Positions 25,983 to 37,555 of a DNA stretch of 64,000 bases are shown here, piece by piece. A program made the translations under genes and the position numbers. Source of the stretch: Macrotis lagotis (taxonomy: Eukaryota > Chordata > Mammalia > Peramelemorphia > Peramelidae); contig NC_133662.1 in the NCBI RefSeq assembly GCF_037893015.1, positions 269,087,944 to 269,151,943 of the forward strand, written 5' to 3'. How positions within the stretch are numbered: position 1 is the stretch's first letter; every line of letters begins with the position of its first letter. The notes under the pieces were generated by a model that was not told where the DNA came from, ran no database searches, and worked only from the letters and a program-made list of their open reading frames with translations.

Positions 25983-26171
25983 ATTGGGTGCTTTTTCAGA
26001 ATCTTTTGAGATAATCATGATTTCTCTTAGTTTTGCTATTATATGAGCAATATGCTGATTGTTTTCCTGATTGAAGCATCTCTGGCATGCCTGGTATAAA
26101 TGAAATGCAGTATAATATCCCAGGACTAACTTGCTGTAATCTTGTTGCTAATATTTTATTTAAAATTTTTG
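25983..26171 (-). repeat. Inverted copy of an L1 reverse-transcriptase segment
   Basis: This is the reverse complement of 27304-27492. The two 189-bp arms are identical except for two compensating single-base length differences in A runs. It interrupts the L1 endonuclease region, whose flanks read on the plus strand. Confidence 0.95.
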
Positions 26172-27303
26172 AAATCAGACCTGTACTAGTCTGGAACCTC
26201 ATCTTCAATCTTGAAGTAAGTTAAGGTGATGATTAAAATTTTAGAAAAATTAACTATGATAGGCCTCTAGAGAAAATAGAAGGGGGTTAGAAAGATATAT
26301 ACCCTTTTTATCAGTGGTACATGGCACCTACATAGAAGTTGATCATGGATATATGTCAAATGCAAAAAGGTAAAAACATTAAATGCATCCCTATCAGAAT
26401 TTGTTGCAATAAAAATGACATGTAACAAAGACCCATGAAAAGATAAACTGAAAATTAGTTGAAAACTAAACAACTTAATTTTAAAGAACAAGTTAAATAA
26501 CAAATCGTAGACATCAGTCATAATAACATTCAAGACAAAGAATCATGCCAAAACTTGTGGGATGCAGCCAAAGCAATTATTACAAGAAATTTTATATCTA
26601 TAAATGCCTCCATGAATGAAATAGGAAAAGAAGTGAGATTAATGATTTGGGCATGCAACTAGAAAAGGTCAGGAAAAGAACAAATTAAAAATCTCCAATT
26701 AAATAACAAGCTAGAAATTCTGAAAATCAAAGGAGAGATACAATAAAATTGTAAGAAAACTAATAAATAAAACCAAGAGTTGGTTTAATTAAAAAAGACA
26801 ACAAAATAGATAAATCTTTTATTAATTTGATATTAAGAAAAAGAAAAAAGAAAACCAAATTACCAGTATCAAAAATGAAAATAGTGAATTCACCATCAAT
26901 GAGGAGGAAAGTAAAGAAATACTTCAGAGTTAATTTTCCAAACTGTATGTCATGAAATCATGCAACTTAAGTGAAATGAATGAACATTTACAAAAATATT
27001 AACTGTCCATATGAAAAGAAGAGTGAATAAAATATTTAAATAATCCTATTTCAAAAGAGAAATTGAACAAGTCAACAATGAACTTGCAAAGAAAATATCT
27101 CCAGGGCAAGTGAATTTGCAAGTGAATTCAACCAAACATTTAAAGAACAAGTCTTCAATTTCATATAGATGTAGTTGAAAAAAAACTAAATGAAGGAGTT
27201 CTACCAAATTCCTTTTCTGACATCATTATGGTGATTATGGTGCTAAACTAGGAAGAGCCACACAAAGAGAACTATAGATCAATTTCCCTAATGAATATTG
27301 CTA

Positions 27304-27492
27304 CAAAAATTTTAAATAAAATATTAGCAACAAGATTACAGCAAGTTAGTCCTGGGATATTATACTGCATTTCATTTATACCAGGCATGCCAGAGATGCT
27401 TCAATCAGGAAAACAATCAGCATATTGCTCATATAATAGCAAAACTAAGAGAAATCATGATTATCTCAAAAAGATTCTGAAAAGCACCCAAT
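27304..27492 (+). repeat. Direct-orientation arm of the 189-bp inverted repeat (L1 RT segment)
   Basis: It encodes [13 protein letters not shown], then [14 protein letters not shown], the L1 reverse-transcriptase region after PISLMN. This is the arm in its expected position in the element. The loop between the arms is about 1.13 kb. Confidence 0.95.
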
Positions 27493-27513
27493 CCTCTTTA
27501 AAACACTAAAAAG

Positions 27514-27667
27514 AGGGGGTGGCTAGGTTGCACAGTGGATAGAGCACCAGCCCTGGAGGCAGGAGTACCTGAGTTCAAATCCAACCTCATACATTTAATA
27601 ATTACCTAAATGTGTGACCTTGGGAAAGCCACTTAATCCCATTGCCTTGAAAAAAAAAACCTAAAAA
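27514..27667 (+). mobile_element. WSINE1-like SINE nested in L1
   Basis: The target-site duplication aaacactaa lies at 27501-27509 and 27669-27677. The body reads gggggtggctaggttgcaca ... gagttcaaatccaacctcat ... ttgggaaagccacttaatcc, with an A-rich end. Confidence 0.9.
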
Positions 27668-28119
27668 GAAACACTAATAAGCATAGGAATGAATGAAGCT
27701 GTCTTTATATGATAAGTAGAACCTATCTAAAACCATTAGCAAGCATTATATAAAATGGAGAAAGACTAGAAGCATTCCCAAAAAAGATCGGGGTGAAACA
27801 AAAATGCACATTATTACCATTTTTACTCATTATTGTACTAAAAATGATAGCTTAAACAGTAAAAGAAAAAAGAATTCGAATTGGCAATAAGAAAACAAAA
27901 CTATCATTTCTTACAGAAGATATAAGTATCTTAGAGAATTCCAGATTAGAGAATCCTAGAAAATCAACCAAAAAACTACTTGAAAAAATACCAACTTTAG
28001 CAAAGTTTCAATATACAAAATAAACCCATAAAAATCACCAGCATTTCTACATATTACCCACAAAGGCCAGCAGTAAATGATAGAAAGAGAAATTCCATTT
28101 AAAGCAACTTTAGACAACA

Positions 28120-28437
28120 TGTAGGTGGCACAGCTGATAGAGCTGTGGAATCAGGAAGATGGGAATTCAAATCTGGTCTCAGATACTTTGACACTGAACA
28201 CTTACTAGTTGTGTGACCCTGTCCAAGTCAATTAACCCTGATTGTCTTATACCCAGGGAATCTCCAGTCATCCTCATTCATATCTAGCCACTGCATCCAG
28301 ATGATTTTGGAGAAGAAAATACGGTTGTTGACTTAGCACAGCACCCCCCTTACTCAAATTCAATTCATGTGTGTATCATGGCATCATCTCCCGGATTTCA
28401 TGTTCCTCTTCAAGAACTAAGGACAAACATCATCATC
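28120..28437 (+). mobile_element. MAR1-like SINE nested in L1
   Basis: It has a tRNA-like head (gtaggtggcacagctgatag), 'aatctccagtcatcctcatt', then a 3' tail 'aaggacaaacatcatcatca'. A short duplication (agacaa-t/c-at) flanks it. Confidence 0.88.
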
Positions 28438-30172
28438 AGACAATATAAAATACTTTGGAGTCTATCCACTATATAGTTACAAATATTTTTCGAGCAAATA
28501 AAGTCAGATCTAAACAACTGGAAAAATGTGAATTACTAATGGGTAGACCAAGCTAATATAATAAAAATGGCAATTCTACCTAATCGAATTATTTGTTCAT
28601 TGTCAAACCAATCAAACAATCAAAAATATTTAATATAGCTAGAAAAATCATAAAAAATTCATCTAGAGGCACAAAAGAACCAGAATATCAAGGGAATTAG
28701 TCAGTAAGCCAACACCAGATCTAAAACTGTATAATAAAGTGGCAGTCATCAAACCTGTCTGTTACTAGCTAAAATAATAGAGTGAAAAATATTAGGTACA
28801 AAAGAAACAGTCATAAATTATTATGGAAATCTACTGTTTGATAAACCCAAAGACTCCAGCTTTTTAGATAAAAACTCACTCTTTGACAAAAACTGCTGGG
28901 AAAGCTGGAAAATAGTATAGCAAAAGTTAATCATAGACCAACATCTCCATTCAAGATAAGATCAAAATTGGTACAAGATTTAGACATAAAGGGTGAAATC
29001 ATTAACCAATTAGGAGAACAAGGAATACTTTATCTGTCAGATCTGTGGAAACAGGAGTTAGAGAATAGCATATATAGTGAAATGAATAAATTGCATTAGA
29101 AGTTTTTGCACAAATAAAACCAATCCAACCAACATTAGAAGAAATGCAGAAAACTGGGAAACAATTTTCACAGAATTCTAAAAAGGACTCATTTCTAAGC
29201 TATGAAGAGAATCAAATCTAATGTATATGAATTGAAGTCATTCTCCAATAGATAAATGAGCAAAAGATATGAACAGGCATGTCAGATGAAGAAATTAAAG
29301 ATATCTATAGTAATATGAAAAAATGTTCTAAATGCAAACCAAAACAACTTTGTACACCTAACATTTATCAGATTGGCCGATAATAAGAAAAAAAGGAAAA
29401 TGATCAGTGTTGGAAAGGATGGACATTAATACACTGTTGGTGGAGTTGTGAATTGATCCAACCATTCCCAAGAGCAATTTGGAACTATGCAATACACTAC
29501 TAGGTCTGTACACCAAAGAGATCATTTAAAATGGGGGGGGGTGACCCACATGTACAAAATTATTAATAGTAGCTCTTTTGTGAGGAAAAATGGAAAATTG
29601 GGGGGATGCCTATCATATGAGGAAGGGCTGAACAAATTGTGGGAGTATTATCATTCTGGAAGAAATCCTGAGTGACCAGACTTCAGAAAAATCTAGAAAG
29701 TCTTACAAGAACTGATGCTTGGTGAAGTGAGCAGATCCAGGAGAATGTTGTACAAAATAACAGCAATACTGTGAAATGATCAACTAAGACAGGCACAACT
29801 CCTCTCAGCATTCAGTGATCAAGGACAATTCTACAAACCTTGTGATAGAAAATGCCATCTCCATCCAGAGAAATAACTCTGGAGTCTGAATGTAGTCCAA
29901 AGCCTACTATGTTCACTTTTTAAAATTTGTTTTATCTTCTTTCTTTCTTTCTTTCTTTCTCATGGATTTTTTTTTCCATTTAGCTCTCAACATGATTAAT
30001 ATGGATATATGTTCAATATGATTTTACATGTGCAATTTATATCAGGTTACTCATCACAGATAAGAAAAGGGAGGGTAGTGGAAAAATGTGGAGCTCAAAA
30101 GCTTACCAAAAGATGAATTTGAAAATTATCTTTGTATGTAACTCTAAAAAAACCCCAAAATAACATAAAGCA

Positions 30173-32090
30173 ATAATCCTAGTTCCCTCAACTGTTTCTC
30201 ATAAGACACAAGGTAGATGACCTTCACACCCTCATTATCCCCTTCTGGACTTTTTTCTACTTATCAATGTCCCTCCTTTCATGCAGAGCCCCGAAATAAA
30301 TTGATATTTCCAGATTTAAATGAAGCATTCTCTTTTTAACTCCAAAATCTTTCAAACACATAGCAATTCAGCCTTTATCTTGACTCAGCCACTGTATATT
30401 TCCTTTAAGTTTTGTCTGGACATATATGAAGCCATACCATATCTCATTCATTCATTCATTCAGTCACTTATTCACTCATTCTCTTTTCAGTTCTGCAAAT
30501 TATAACATGAGACAGAAAGGACTCACTCTTTACATTCTTTTCCTTATCCCCCTCTTTTATTTGGAGAAACATTGGTCAATATTAAAAATGGGAACCAGTC
30601 AGTAGGAGTCCATTTTGGATCACAGGCCCTCATGTAACATTCACTGCCATAAAACCCCAACTTTGGAACCAGTGAAAGGGATTAAGCTTTCTAGGAATGA
30701 TAAAGTGGACTATATCATTTGGAAGTTTAAAATATGATTCATGTTACATGAGGATATAGGAAAGGTTTTTGTTCTAAACTAAGTTTCTATCTGGTACATT
30801 GTACTGTAGAACTGATCTAACTATACAATGGGACCCATCATGTAAAATTGCTCTGTCCAGTGCTATTCCTTTCTTTCCCAATAGATACCCCCACCTCAAA
30901 GTCCCTTGGAGTTGGCAGAGTCCTTTGACCCAACCCCAGTAGATTTTGTTTTTCTTTTGGCACAAGTAGGTGCATAATGAAAATTGATATGCATGTTTCA
31001 TTGCCTGCATGCTGTATCCATTCCAATGTAAAACAAGAATCCAATGAGATGAGAAGACAATTGTTAATAATTCTAACACTAGGACTGGATTTCATTTTAT
31101 CATTAACACATTCATTCGATCCTAAGTCTATTGTTGCTCTCTTTTGTAATTGAAGAAGACCATGATATAAAGTGAATAATAAATATAACATGCATCTTAT
31201 GATGCTTAAAGTGAGGGGAATGTTGTGCAAAGCCATTCTTCTCACTATCTCTTCCAAAACTATCTTAACCCAGTGGCCTGAAAATATAGGAAATAGGACT
31301 TCTGGTCTTGGTCTGGATACAGTGGGAGACCTTGGTCTTTTAGATACTGTATCTGAAACTCTGCATAGGACACTGGGAAAAACACAAGCTTCCTCTTTGT
31401 GGACCTCAGTTTTTCTAAAATGGGGCTAATAGCACCTTCTTCATAGGGATGCAAAATAAAATCTGTAAAGTATTTTTCAAACCTTAATGCACTGGAGAAG
31501 TGTGAGCAACTAATATGTGTAACTGAATCATTTCCAATACTTCCTAGAACTTCCTGCAGAACATGGAATGCAAGAGAAAGCAGATCTATCCTGAGACCCA
31601 TTCAAGTGGATTTATTTTAGAGCAGCATGGGATGGATTTTGCTAGAATAGTGTCTCACCCATAGTGTAGGGTTATTTCACAAACCTTATGGACACAATGA
31701 AAGCTCTGATTTCCTCCATTTTAAAATCACTGAAATCAGATCTACTTTGTAAATATTGGAGACTTGAATAAGAGATTAACTTTTATAATCCAGAAACATT
31801 TCAGAGGGTGTTTTGTTTCTCCTACCTTCTCAATCCAGACTATAATTATGCTTCTTCAGATGAACAGTGATTTAAGTTGCATTAGCTAAAAGACTGGAAG
31901 TTTGTACCACAAATACAAATTTACTTCTGAGCTTGAGAGATCAACTTAATTGGAAAGAGACAGGCATTCAGTAATCTGAATCTCAACATGTCATAGGATT
32001 TCTGAGGTCCAGGGGCCTTGGAGACTAACTGCTTTCTTTTTTGTCTCATACATACATACATACATATAATAGATATATAATAGATATATA
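30173..32090. other. Intergenic, mostly anonymous
   Basis: A CR1/L3-like scrap is visible at 30180-30300 and a TCAT-rich tract near 30448-30480. Overlapping minus-strand open frames of 101, 139 and 113 codons (30774-31601) have no recognisable domains and are not called as genes. Confidence 0.5.
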
Positions 32091-32101
32091 AAGAACATGG
32101 G

Positions 32102-32255
32102 GTTTTTTTTTTTTTAGATTTTTCAAGGCAATGGGGTTAAGTGGCTTGCCCAAGGCCACATGTCTAGGTAATTATTAAGTGTCTGAGGACAGATTTGAAC
32201 CCAGGTACTCCTGACTCCAAGGCCGGTGCCTACCCACTGTGCCACCTAGCTGCCC
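32102..32255 (-). mobile_element. WSINE1-like SINE
   Basis: A near-perfect 11-bp duplication, aagaaca-t/a-ggg, flanks it at 32091-32101 and 32256-32266. The poly-T start and the reverse-complemented SINE body are clear. Confidence 0.92.
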
Positions 32256-32261
32256 AAGAAC

Positions 32262-32460
32262 AAGGGATTTGAAGTCAGAGGTTCTGAGTTTAAATCCAAT
32301 TAGGCTAATCACTGGTTGTTTCATATGCTAGCTATCACAAGTCATCTAAATTAGTGAATATGGTCTTTTGGAGTCTCATTTTTTTCTATCTATAAAGTGA
32401 TGGATTTAGTCTAAGTGACCTCTAAGATCCCTTCTTGCTCTAAAGTCTATGCTCTCTATC
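32262..32460 (+). mobile_element. MIR/Ther-like SINE relic
   Basis: It contains 'gatttgaagtcagaggttct' and, at the 3' side, 'gatttagtctaagtgacctc' and 'taagatcccttcttgctcta', as in other Ther/MIR-type copies. Confidence 0.6.
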
Positions 32461-33922
32461 TAGGAATGTGGAAATATTAGACAGAAGGACCTTTGAGTTT
32501 TATATCCTAGAATATAAAGGTTTATTTTTAAAACTCTCTAAGCAATCTCATGAACCTAACACCAGGTTGATGAACAAGAATAAATATAGGTTAGTCTATA
32601 AATGTATCTCATTCACAACTCATCCCTAGTCCAGAAGGTGGTAGATGAAATGTGCTGAACATTGAAATGAAAGTGGAATCCTTTGAGAAAATCTTGCTTC
32701 ATTTTCACTTTCTAGCCTATATATTTCTCAAGTGATTCCAAGAGAGCTCCAAAGTTGATGGTGAAATCATGAAAGGAAAAGAGAGGAGCAGGAAGATACC
32801 TTTGTTGTTTTCTGAACTTAAATAGAGGCCTATCCCACCATGTGACTTTGAATTGCTAATGTTTGGTCAATTTAAATCTTTGATTCAAGAATAAAAGCCA
32901 CCATTGGAGGAAGGTGATGACTGGGGAAAAACTTTGAGGCAGGAGTGTTTCTCTATGGTGGTAGTAGGCTGTCCACTAGTCAGGAGGAAGTCTCCCTGGG
33001 AATCCATGAGTCTGCTGGTCAATCCACTGATATTTCCTGCCTAAGGAAAAAGAAAAATGCAAAAATCATTTAGTTAAGTTCAAGAAGTGAAGTATAATAC
33101 AAAATCACACACACACACACACACACACAAATTCTAAGATAATAAGTTCTATAGGGGTTAGAGAAAAATGGTAGAATCTAAAATCTGAAAGAAATTGAAG
33201 GATTAAAACATGGAACCCAGGAAAATTTTCCATGAAGAATTGCCAAGTTAATTGGAAAAGGATACCAACTCATCGTCCCCTGGTTCCATTCTATCTGCTT
33301 GGTTCCATTTTCTTACTAGAGCTGCTGCAAATGTTTGAGTGAAATTCTACCTTTGCCCTAAATAGCTATGTAGCATTGATCCAGTACAATGCTTTGTCCA
33401 TCACAGCAACAAATGATTGGTAAGTGAATGAATGAACTGACTGCTCTATTCCAGATGTCCTGCCAGGGTCCACAGCCCACATGTGCATAAAAATACTCTT
33501 ACTTCTCTAGAGAAGGGACAAAGACTTCCATATGAACAAGGAATGTGACAGGACAGACATGAAGAGTAGTGTGGCTCCATGAAGATTGTCTGTGAACATT
33601 TTAATAACCAGAGGTGATATCACTACCATTCTTTGCCTTGATCCATCACCACATGCATTGTGGTATCCCATTCCGAAGGCCACAGTATAAGGAGGATGTC
33701 TATAAGCTATTCAGAGGGGGATGTCCACCATGGTGAAGGTTCTTGAGATCATGTCATCAAGAGTTAGTTAAAAGTCATTGGGAGGTTGAGTCTGGAAAAA
33801 AGAATTGGTAGGGGAGGGATGAGCAGAGCCCTCAAGTATTAAAGGTTTAGTTTTGTTCTGTTTAGTATCAGAGGGCAGAACCAGAGGCTGGGGATAGAAG
33901 GTATAGGATGTAAGGTTCTCCT
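32461..33922. other. Downstream flank, no element recognised
   Basis: Apart from a CA microsatellite at 33101-33129 I see nothing I can name. Confidence 0.5.
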
Positions 33923-34401
33923 CTTCACTGCAGGGCTTTTGACAAAGACTGGATGTCACTTGTAGTTCACCTTTTATATATATTTATATATATAAATTTA
34001 TATATATTTATATATATAATCCACTTGTGGATAATTGATTCTTTACTTTGGTGTGGCAGAGATTATAAATAAAAACACTTCACTGCAGGGCTTTTGACAA
34101 AGACTGGATGTCACTTGTAGTTCACCTTTTATATATATTTATATATATAAATTTATATATATATTTATATATATTTATATATATAATCCACTTGTGGATA
34201 ATTGATTCTTTACTTTGGTGTGGCAGAGATTATAAATAAAAACACTTCACTGCAGGGCTTTTGACAAAGACTGGATGTCACTTGTAGTTCACCTTTTATA
34301 TATATTTATATATATAAATTTATATATATATTTATATATATAATCCACTTGTGGATAATTGATTCTTTACTTTGGTGTGGCAGAGATTATAAATAAAAAC
34401 A
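33923..34401. repeat. Three tandem copies of a ~160-bp unit with an AT-rich core
   Basis: Units start cttcactgcagggcttttga at 33923, 34078 and 34245 (155, 167 and 157 bp). The unique parts look identical. Length differs only inside a TATATA/TTTATA core that can fold on itself. It lies 1.2-1.7 kb downstream of the AHR-family stop codon. Confidence 0.95.
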
Positions 34402-35583
34402 GGAGCAATTCAGCTTTGGGAGCAAAAATAGACCTTTGGACCTTTCATGGTAATATTATTGTGAAGGGAAAGTGTCCATCCCTCTCAATTATGGGGAATT
34501 CTGCAAATTGACATTCAATAGAATTCACATAGGGACACAGCACCTTTCTATCATATGACCATTTAATGTCAGTCATCACAGCTTTCATGGTCTCAGAGTC
34601 GAAAGGAAGCTCAGAACTCAATATCCCTCTGCATCATCCCCAATGACGGGTCACTAGCAGCTTTTTTCCTACAAATCTCCAGAAAAGGAGAATGCACTTA
34701 TTCTCAATGCAGTTAGTTTTCCTCAGGGACATCTATTATCATTAGAGAGCTTGCCCTAATATCAAGAGAGAATTGACCTTTTTTTGTGAAACTGTCACCT
34801 ATTGCTTTTGGTTCTGCCTTCTGCTCTCAAGGAGAAAAAAAGCTGATCTCTCTTCCAGATGAAGGTCAAGTACTTGGGGTTAGTTCTTTCATCTCCCATG
34901 AGTCAACTCTTCCCTAGACCAGGCATTGCCAAGTCCATAATGAATCTTTTATGAAATGAACTCAAGGCCATTCACCATCCTGGGTGCCTCCTCTGGACAC
35001 TTTCCAGGGGATCAATAATTTTCTAAAGCATAGTTCATGAAAGGCAGTGGAATGTGGCTCCCTAGGCTGGTAGTAGAGTCAGAAAGACCTGAGCTGTAGT
35101 CCCACTTTTGCCGCACTCTCTCTGCATGACCTGAGGAACTTACCTAACCCAGAAATACCTTTAGGACAAACTCTAATATAACAATTGACCGAGTAGTTGC
35201 TAATTTGCATTGGTTAAAGACGTTCTCTCACTTGAAGCTCCCAACACCAAGGAACTCCATTGGTCTGGTCCTCCCCAAATGGGATCTAATCCTTTTAAAT
35301 TTCACCCTGTTTGAAAGATTTTGAAAACTGATCCTTTAGCTTCCAAAATCACCTTTTCGTTAATATCACTAGCATTGTGGGCATTCTCCCCGATCTAGAT
35401 CATTACATGCTGTGTATTATGAAATAATACATTATTGTATCTAAGCTTATAATGAAGTAGAAACTTGACTGGAAAAGACCAGTCCACCTGTACAAACAGG
35501 TGTTATGGACACACCATTCTTTTAGTGAAACTAAACTCTGCTTTCTGAGTAGTATCCCGAGTTAACTGCCACATCCAGATCCA
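34402..35583 (-). other. 3' flank or 3' UTR of the AHR-family gene
   Basis: This lies directly after the stop codon on the minus strand. The 34575-35035 part carries a CR1/L3-like relic on the plus strand ('caaggccattcaccatcctg', 'cctcctctggacactttcca'), and a MIR-like piece lies at about 35043-35160. The 3' end of the transcript is not fixed by the sequence. Confidence 0.6.
34562..34567 (-). promoter_or_regulatory. Possible polyadenylation hexamer ATTAAA for the AHR-family gene
   Basis: Reading downstream of the stop codon on the minus strand, this is the first AATAAA or ATTAAA hexamer I find, about 1.0 kb after the stop. I did not assess the GU-rich element. It lies at the edge of an old repeat, so it may be coincidental. 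Confidence 0.2.
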
Positions 35584-37204
35584 TTAAGAACTCACTATTA
35601 TCTCCTGGAACTCATCTCCATTAATATTCTGAAATGGAAACATGGCCTCAGAAGAAACAGATGCAGTAAGTTCCAAAGGGATGGAGTGACATGTGCAAGG
35701 TGGCAGGAATTTTTGTCCAGGCACCATCTCAGCTCTAGTCCCATGCCTTTTGCCAGTCTCCATATCATCTAATCTATTCTGGTTGACCTGGGTCTGGGAC
35801 TTGATGGAATTGTTCTGAGAATTTCTTGAACAGAGCTGTAGTCCAGGCCTATTCTCTGCCTGGCTCAGAAGTTTTGTTTGAGTTGCCTGCTGAATCCTGG
35901 AGGCATGGCTTGGCTGTAAATTGCCACAGATTTGCTGACTAGATGAATCACAGTTCTGGGTCCTCTTTGTAAGTAAGTTCTCGATGGTGTTAGGCTGTTG
36001 GAGGGTCCTTGTTTCTGAGGATCCATGGTCATGGAACTGCTGTGGTTGAATATAAAGATGGTTTGGGAGCTGATGCTGAAATGGGGGTTGGGGACCTCCA
36101 TGCTGTGATCTCAAATAATTCTCCAGCTGTTGATGACTTGGTTTGGACTGGCAAGGATTTTCTAAGGATTGATGGGGGAAGGGTGAACTCAGAAGAGCTG
36201 ATCTATTGGATGGGGGCCACTGCTGCTGAAGCTCTTCAGGTGACTGTGAGAAATAAACAGACAGATCCTGTGATTTTACAGGTAACTGCCTCCATGGTTC
36301 ACAACTGTTCTGGTTATGCCTCTCATTTGTCACAGGCTGGGATGGTCCAGGCTCCCAAGAAAGGTAACCTGGCTGCTTCTGGCTTGCACTATTGTATTGC
36401 ATTGAATTTGGAAAACACAATATTTGGCCCAGCTGGTTGGGTTGTGGTTCCTGTGATAAATAAAGAGGATATTGATGGGCCATATGAGATTTGTTGTCTT
36501 CAGATTCTTGGCTTGAACTTGACAAAGAGTGAGTTTTCAAGAAAGTCTGGGGATTCCCAACCTGCTCATTCTCATTTTTGTTCAAGAAGGAACTGTGGCC
36601 ATGGGACAAGGTTTCCCGGTTTGTTACCATATTGTTGAGAGATGGATTAGAGACTGGATTTTCTTCTCCTTTCACCCTCCCCTCATCCAACAGTAGAAAT
36701 TCCAGCTCCTCAGCATTAAGCCCTAGGGTTTCCAGAGAGTTCAAGAGCTCATTATTGGAACAATTCTCATCATAGTCAAGAGAGAGGGAATCCAGAGTAG
36801 CTAGAAGGGCAGCACCTTGATTCAAATCAACCAATTCTTTATGCTCATTCTCAGAGGAAAGCATCTTTGAAGACCTATCAAGGATGTCTCCTGCAAGCCT
36901 AGCCACCAAGTGGTCTTCAATCGGGTTGAAGCCAAGCTCTGGAACCCCTGCTGCATGTGATACATAGATGGCTGCGTCCTGTTGCAGCATGGCACCAATG
37001 AGTGATTTGGGAGCTGGGAGATCTAGCTGACTCATTTTTCCTTTGGGGGACATTTTGCATTTGGGGATTTTTCCTTGAGTTTGAAAAGGGTCAGGAAAAC
37101 CAAGATCTGGGTAGGTGGTTTGGTACAGAAGTGCTTCCCCAGTAGCAAAAGTAAAAGGGTGGTGCTGAGATCTTTTCTGAAGGTGTTCTCCTCCTTCTTC
37201 ATCC
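35584..37204 (-). CDS. AHR2: AHR-family receptor, last coding exon (transactivation domain, stop)
   Basis: This 1621-nt exon follows acceptor ccttctctgcag and encodes 539 residues to a stop at 35584-35586. It opens DEEGGEHLQKR...FTFATGEALLY, the segment that follows PAS-B in all AHRs, then SLIGAMLQQDAAIYV (aligning with SLLAAMMQQDESIYL in human AHR). Residues 152-168 of the exon read ELLNSLETLGLNAEELE, a Leu/acidic motif matching the start of the AHR acidic activation domain. After that I see no convincing homology to human AHR. The rest is Gln-, Pro-, Ser- and Asn-rich, as expected of the Gln-rich activation region. A separate final exon, as in human, is not needed because the frame reads straight to a stop. 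The long open frame in low-complexity sequence, free of stops, argues the gene is functional. Confidence 0.93.
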
Positions 37205-37413
37205 CTGCAGAGAAGGAAATTGAAATCTTTTTGAAAATGCAATACAAATGCAGTTTCCCCTAATAGAGCTCCTAGTCTGGATCAAGAGAAGGTCTTTGTC
37301 TCTTAACACTTGGTAATGTTGATTGGCAAGTAGATGGTCAATCCTGGCTCACTTCTTAGGGCCTGGTCATATGAGAAGGAAATGAACACCTGCAAGGGAA
37401 GCATTGTACTTAC
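37205..37413 (-). other. AHR-family gene, intron 9
   Basis: This 209-bp intron has GT and AG borders (gtaagt and ctgcag on the minus strand). I see no repeat or other element inside it. Confidence 0.9.
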
Positions 37414-37555
37414 ACAAGAGGCCTTTGGGTGGCAATGATGTAATCGGGTTTCCCATTTCTGTAGATGAGCTTAGCATTAGACTGGACCCAACACCAACGA
37501 TTCTCTTTGGTCAGAAGACGAAATACAGTCAGACCACTTTCCCCAGTTCTCATCA
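37414..37555 (-). CDS. AHR2: AHR-family receptor, exon 9 (end of PAS-B)
   Basis: This 142-nt exon has acceptor ttcctag and donor gtaagt. It encodes [20 protein letters not shown] followed by [20 protein letters not shown] and ATQRPL, the C-terminal strands of PAS-B. The Ala in YIIATQRP aligns with mouse Ala375. Human has Val381 there, and this position is known to modulate dioxin affinity. A Cys replaces human Thr in RW-x-WVQSN. The exon ends two bases into a Val codon, completed by the first base of the last exon. Confidence 0.96.

Larger units (their letters stand above)
23447..30172 (+). mobile_element. Near-complete but decayed L1 retrotransposon
   Basis: In order it has a 5' UTR (from about 23447), ORF1 (about 23786-24990), a purine-rich spacer (to about 25640), an ORF2 endonuclease start (25653), a linker region (to about 26900), reverse transcriptase (about 27250-28900), a C-terminal region (to about 29800) and a 3' UTR ending in A-rich sequence near 30172. 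Both reading frames are broken many times. Two SINEs and a 189-bp inverted segment interrupt it. It is therefore inactive. Confidence 0.85.

Noticed and set aside
30774..31601. Cluster of minus-strand open frames of 101-139 codons
   Set aside because: They overlap in different frames and share no recognisable family feature; most likely chance frames in non-coding DNA.
33923..34401. CRISPR-like array
   Set aside because: The units are long, adjacent and lack variable spacers; it is a eukaryotic tandem repeat.
36009..36638. 209-codon open frame on the plus strand opposite the last AHR exon
   Set aside because: It is antisense to a well-supported coding exon with Gln/Leu-rich codons that leave the reverse frame open; it has no domain or splice context of its own.
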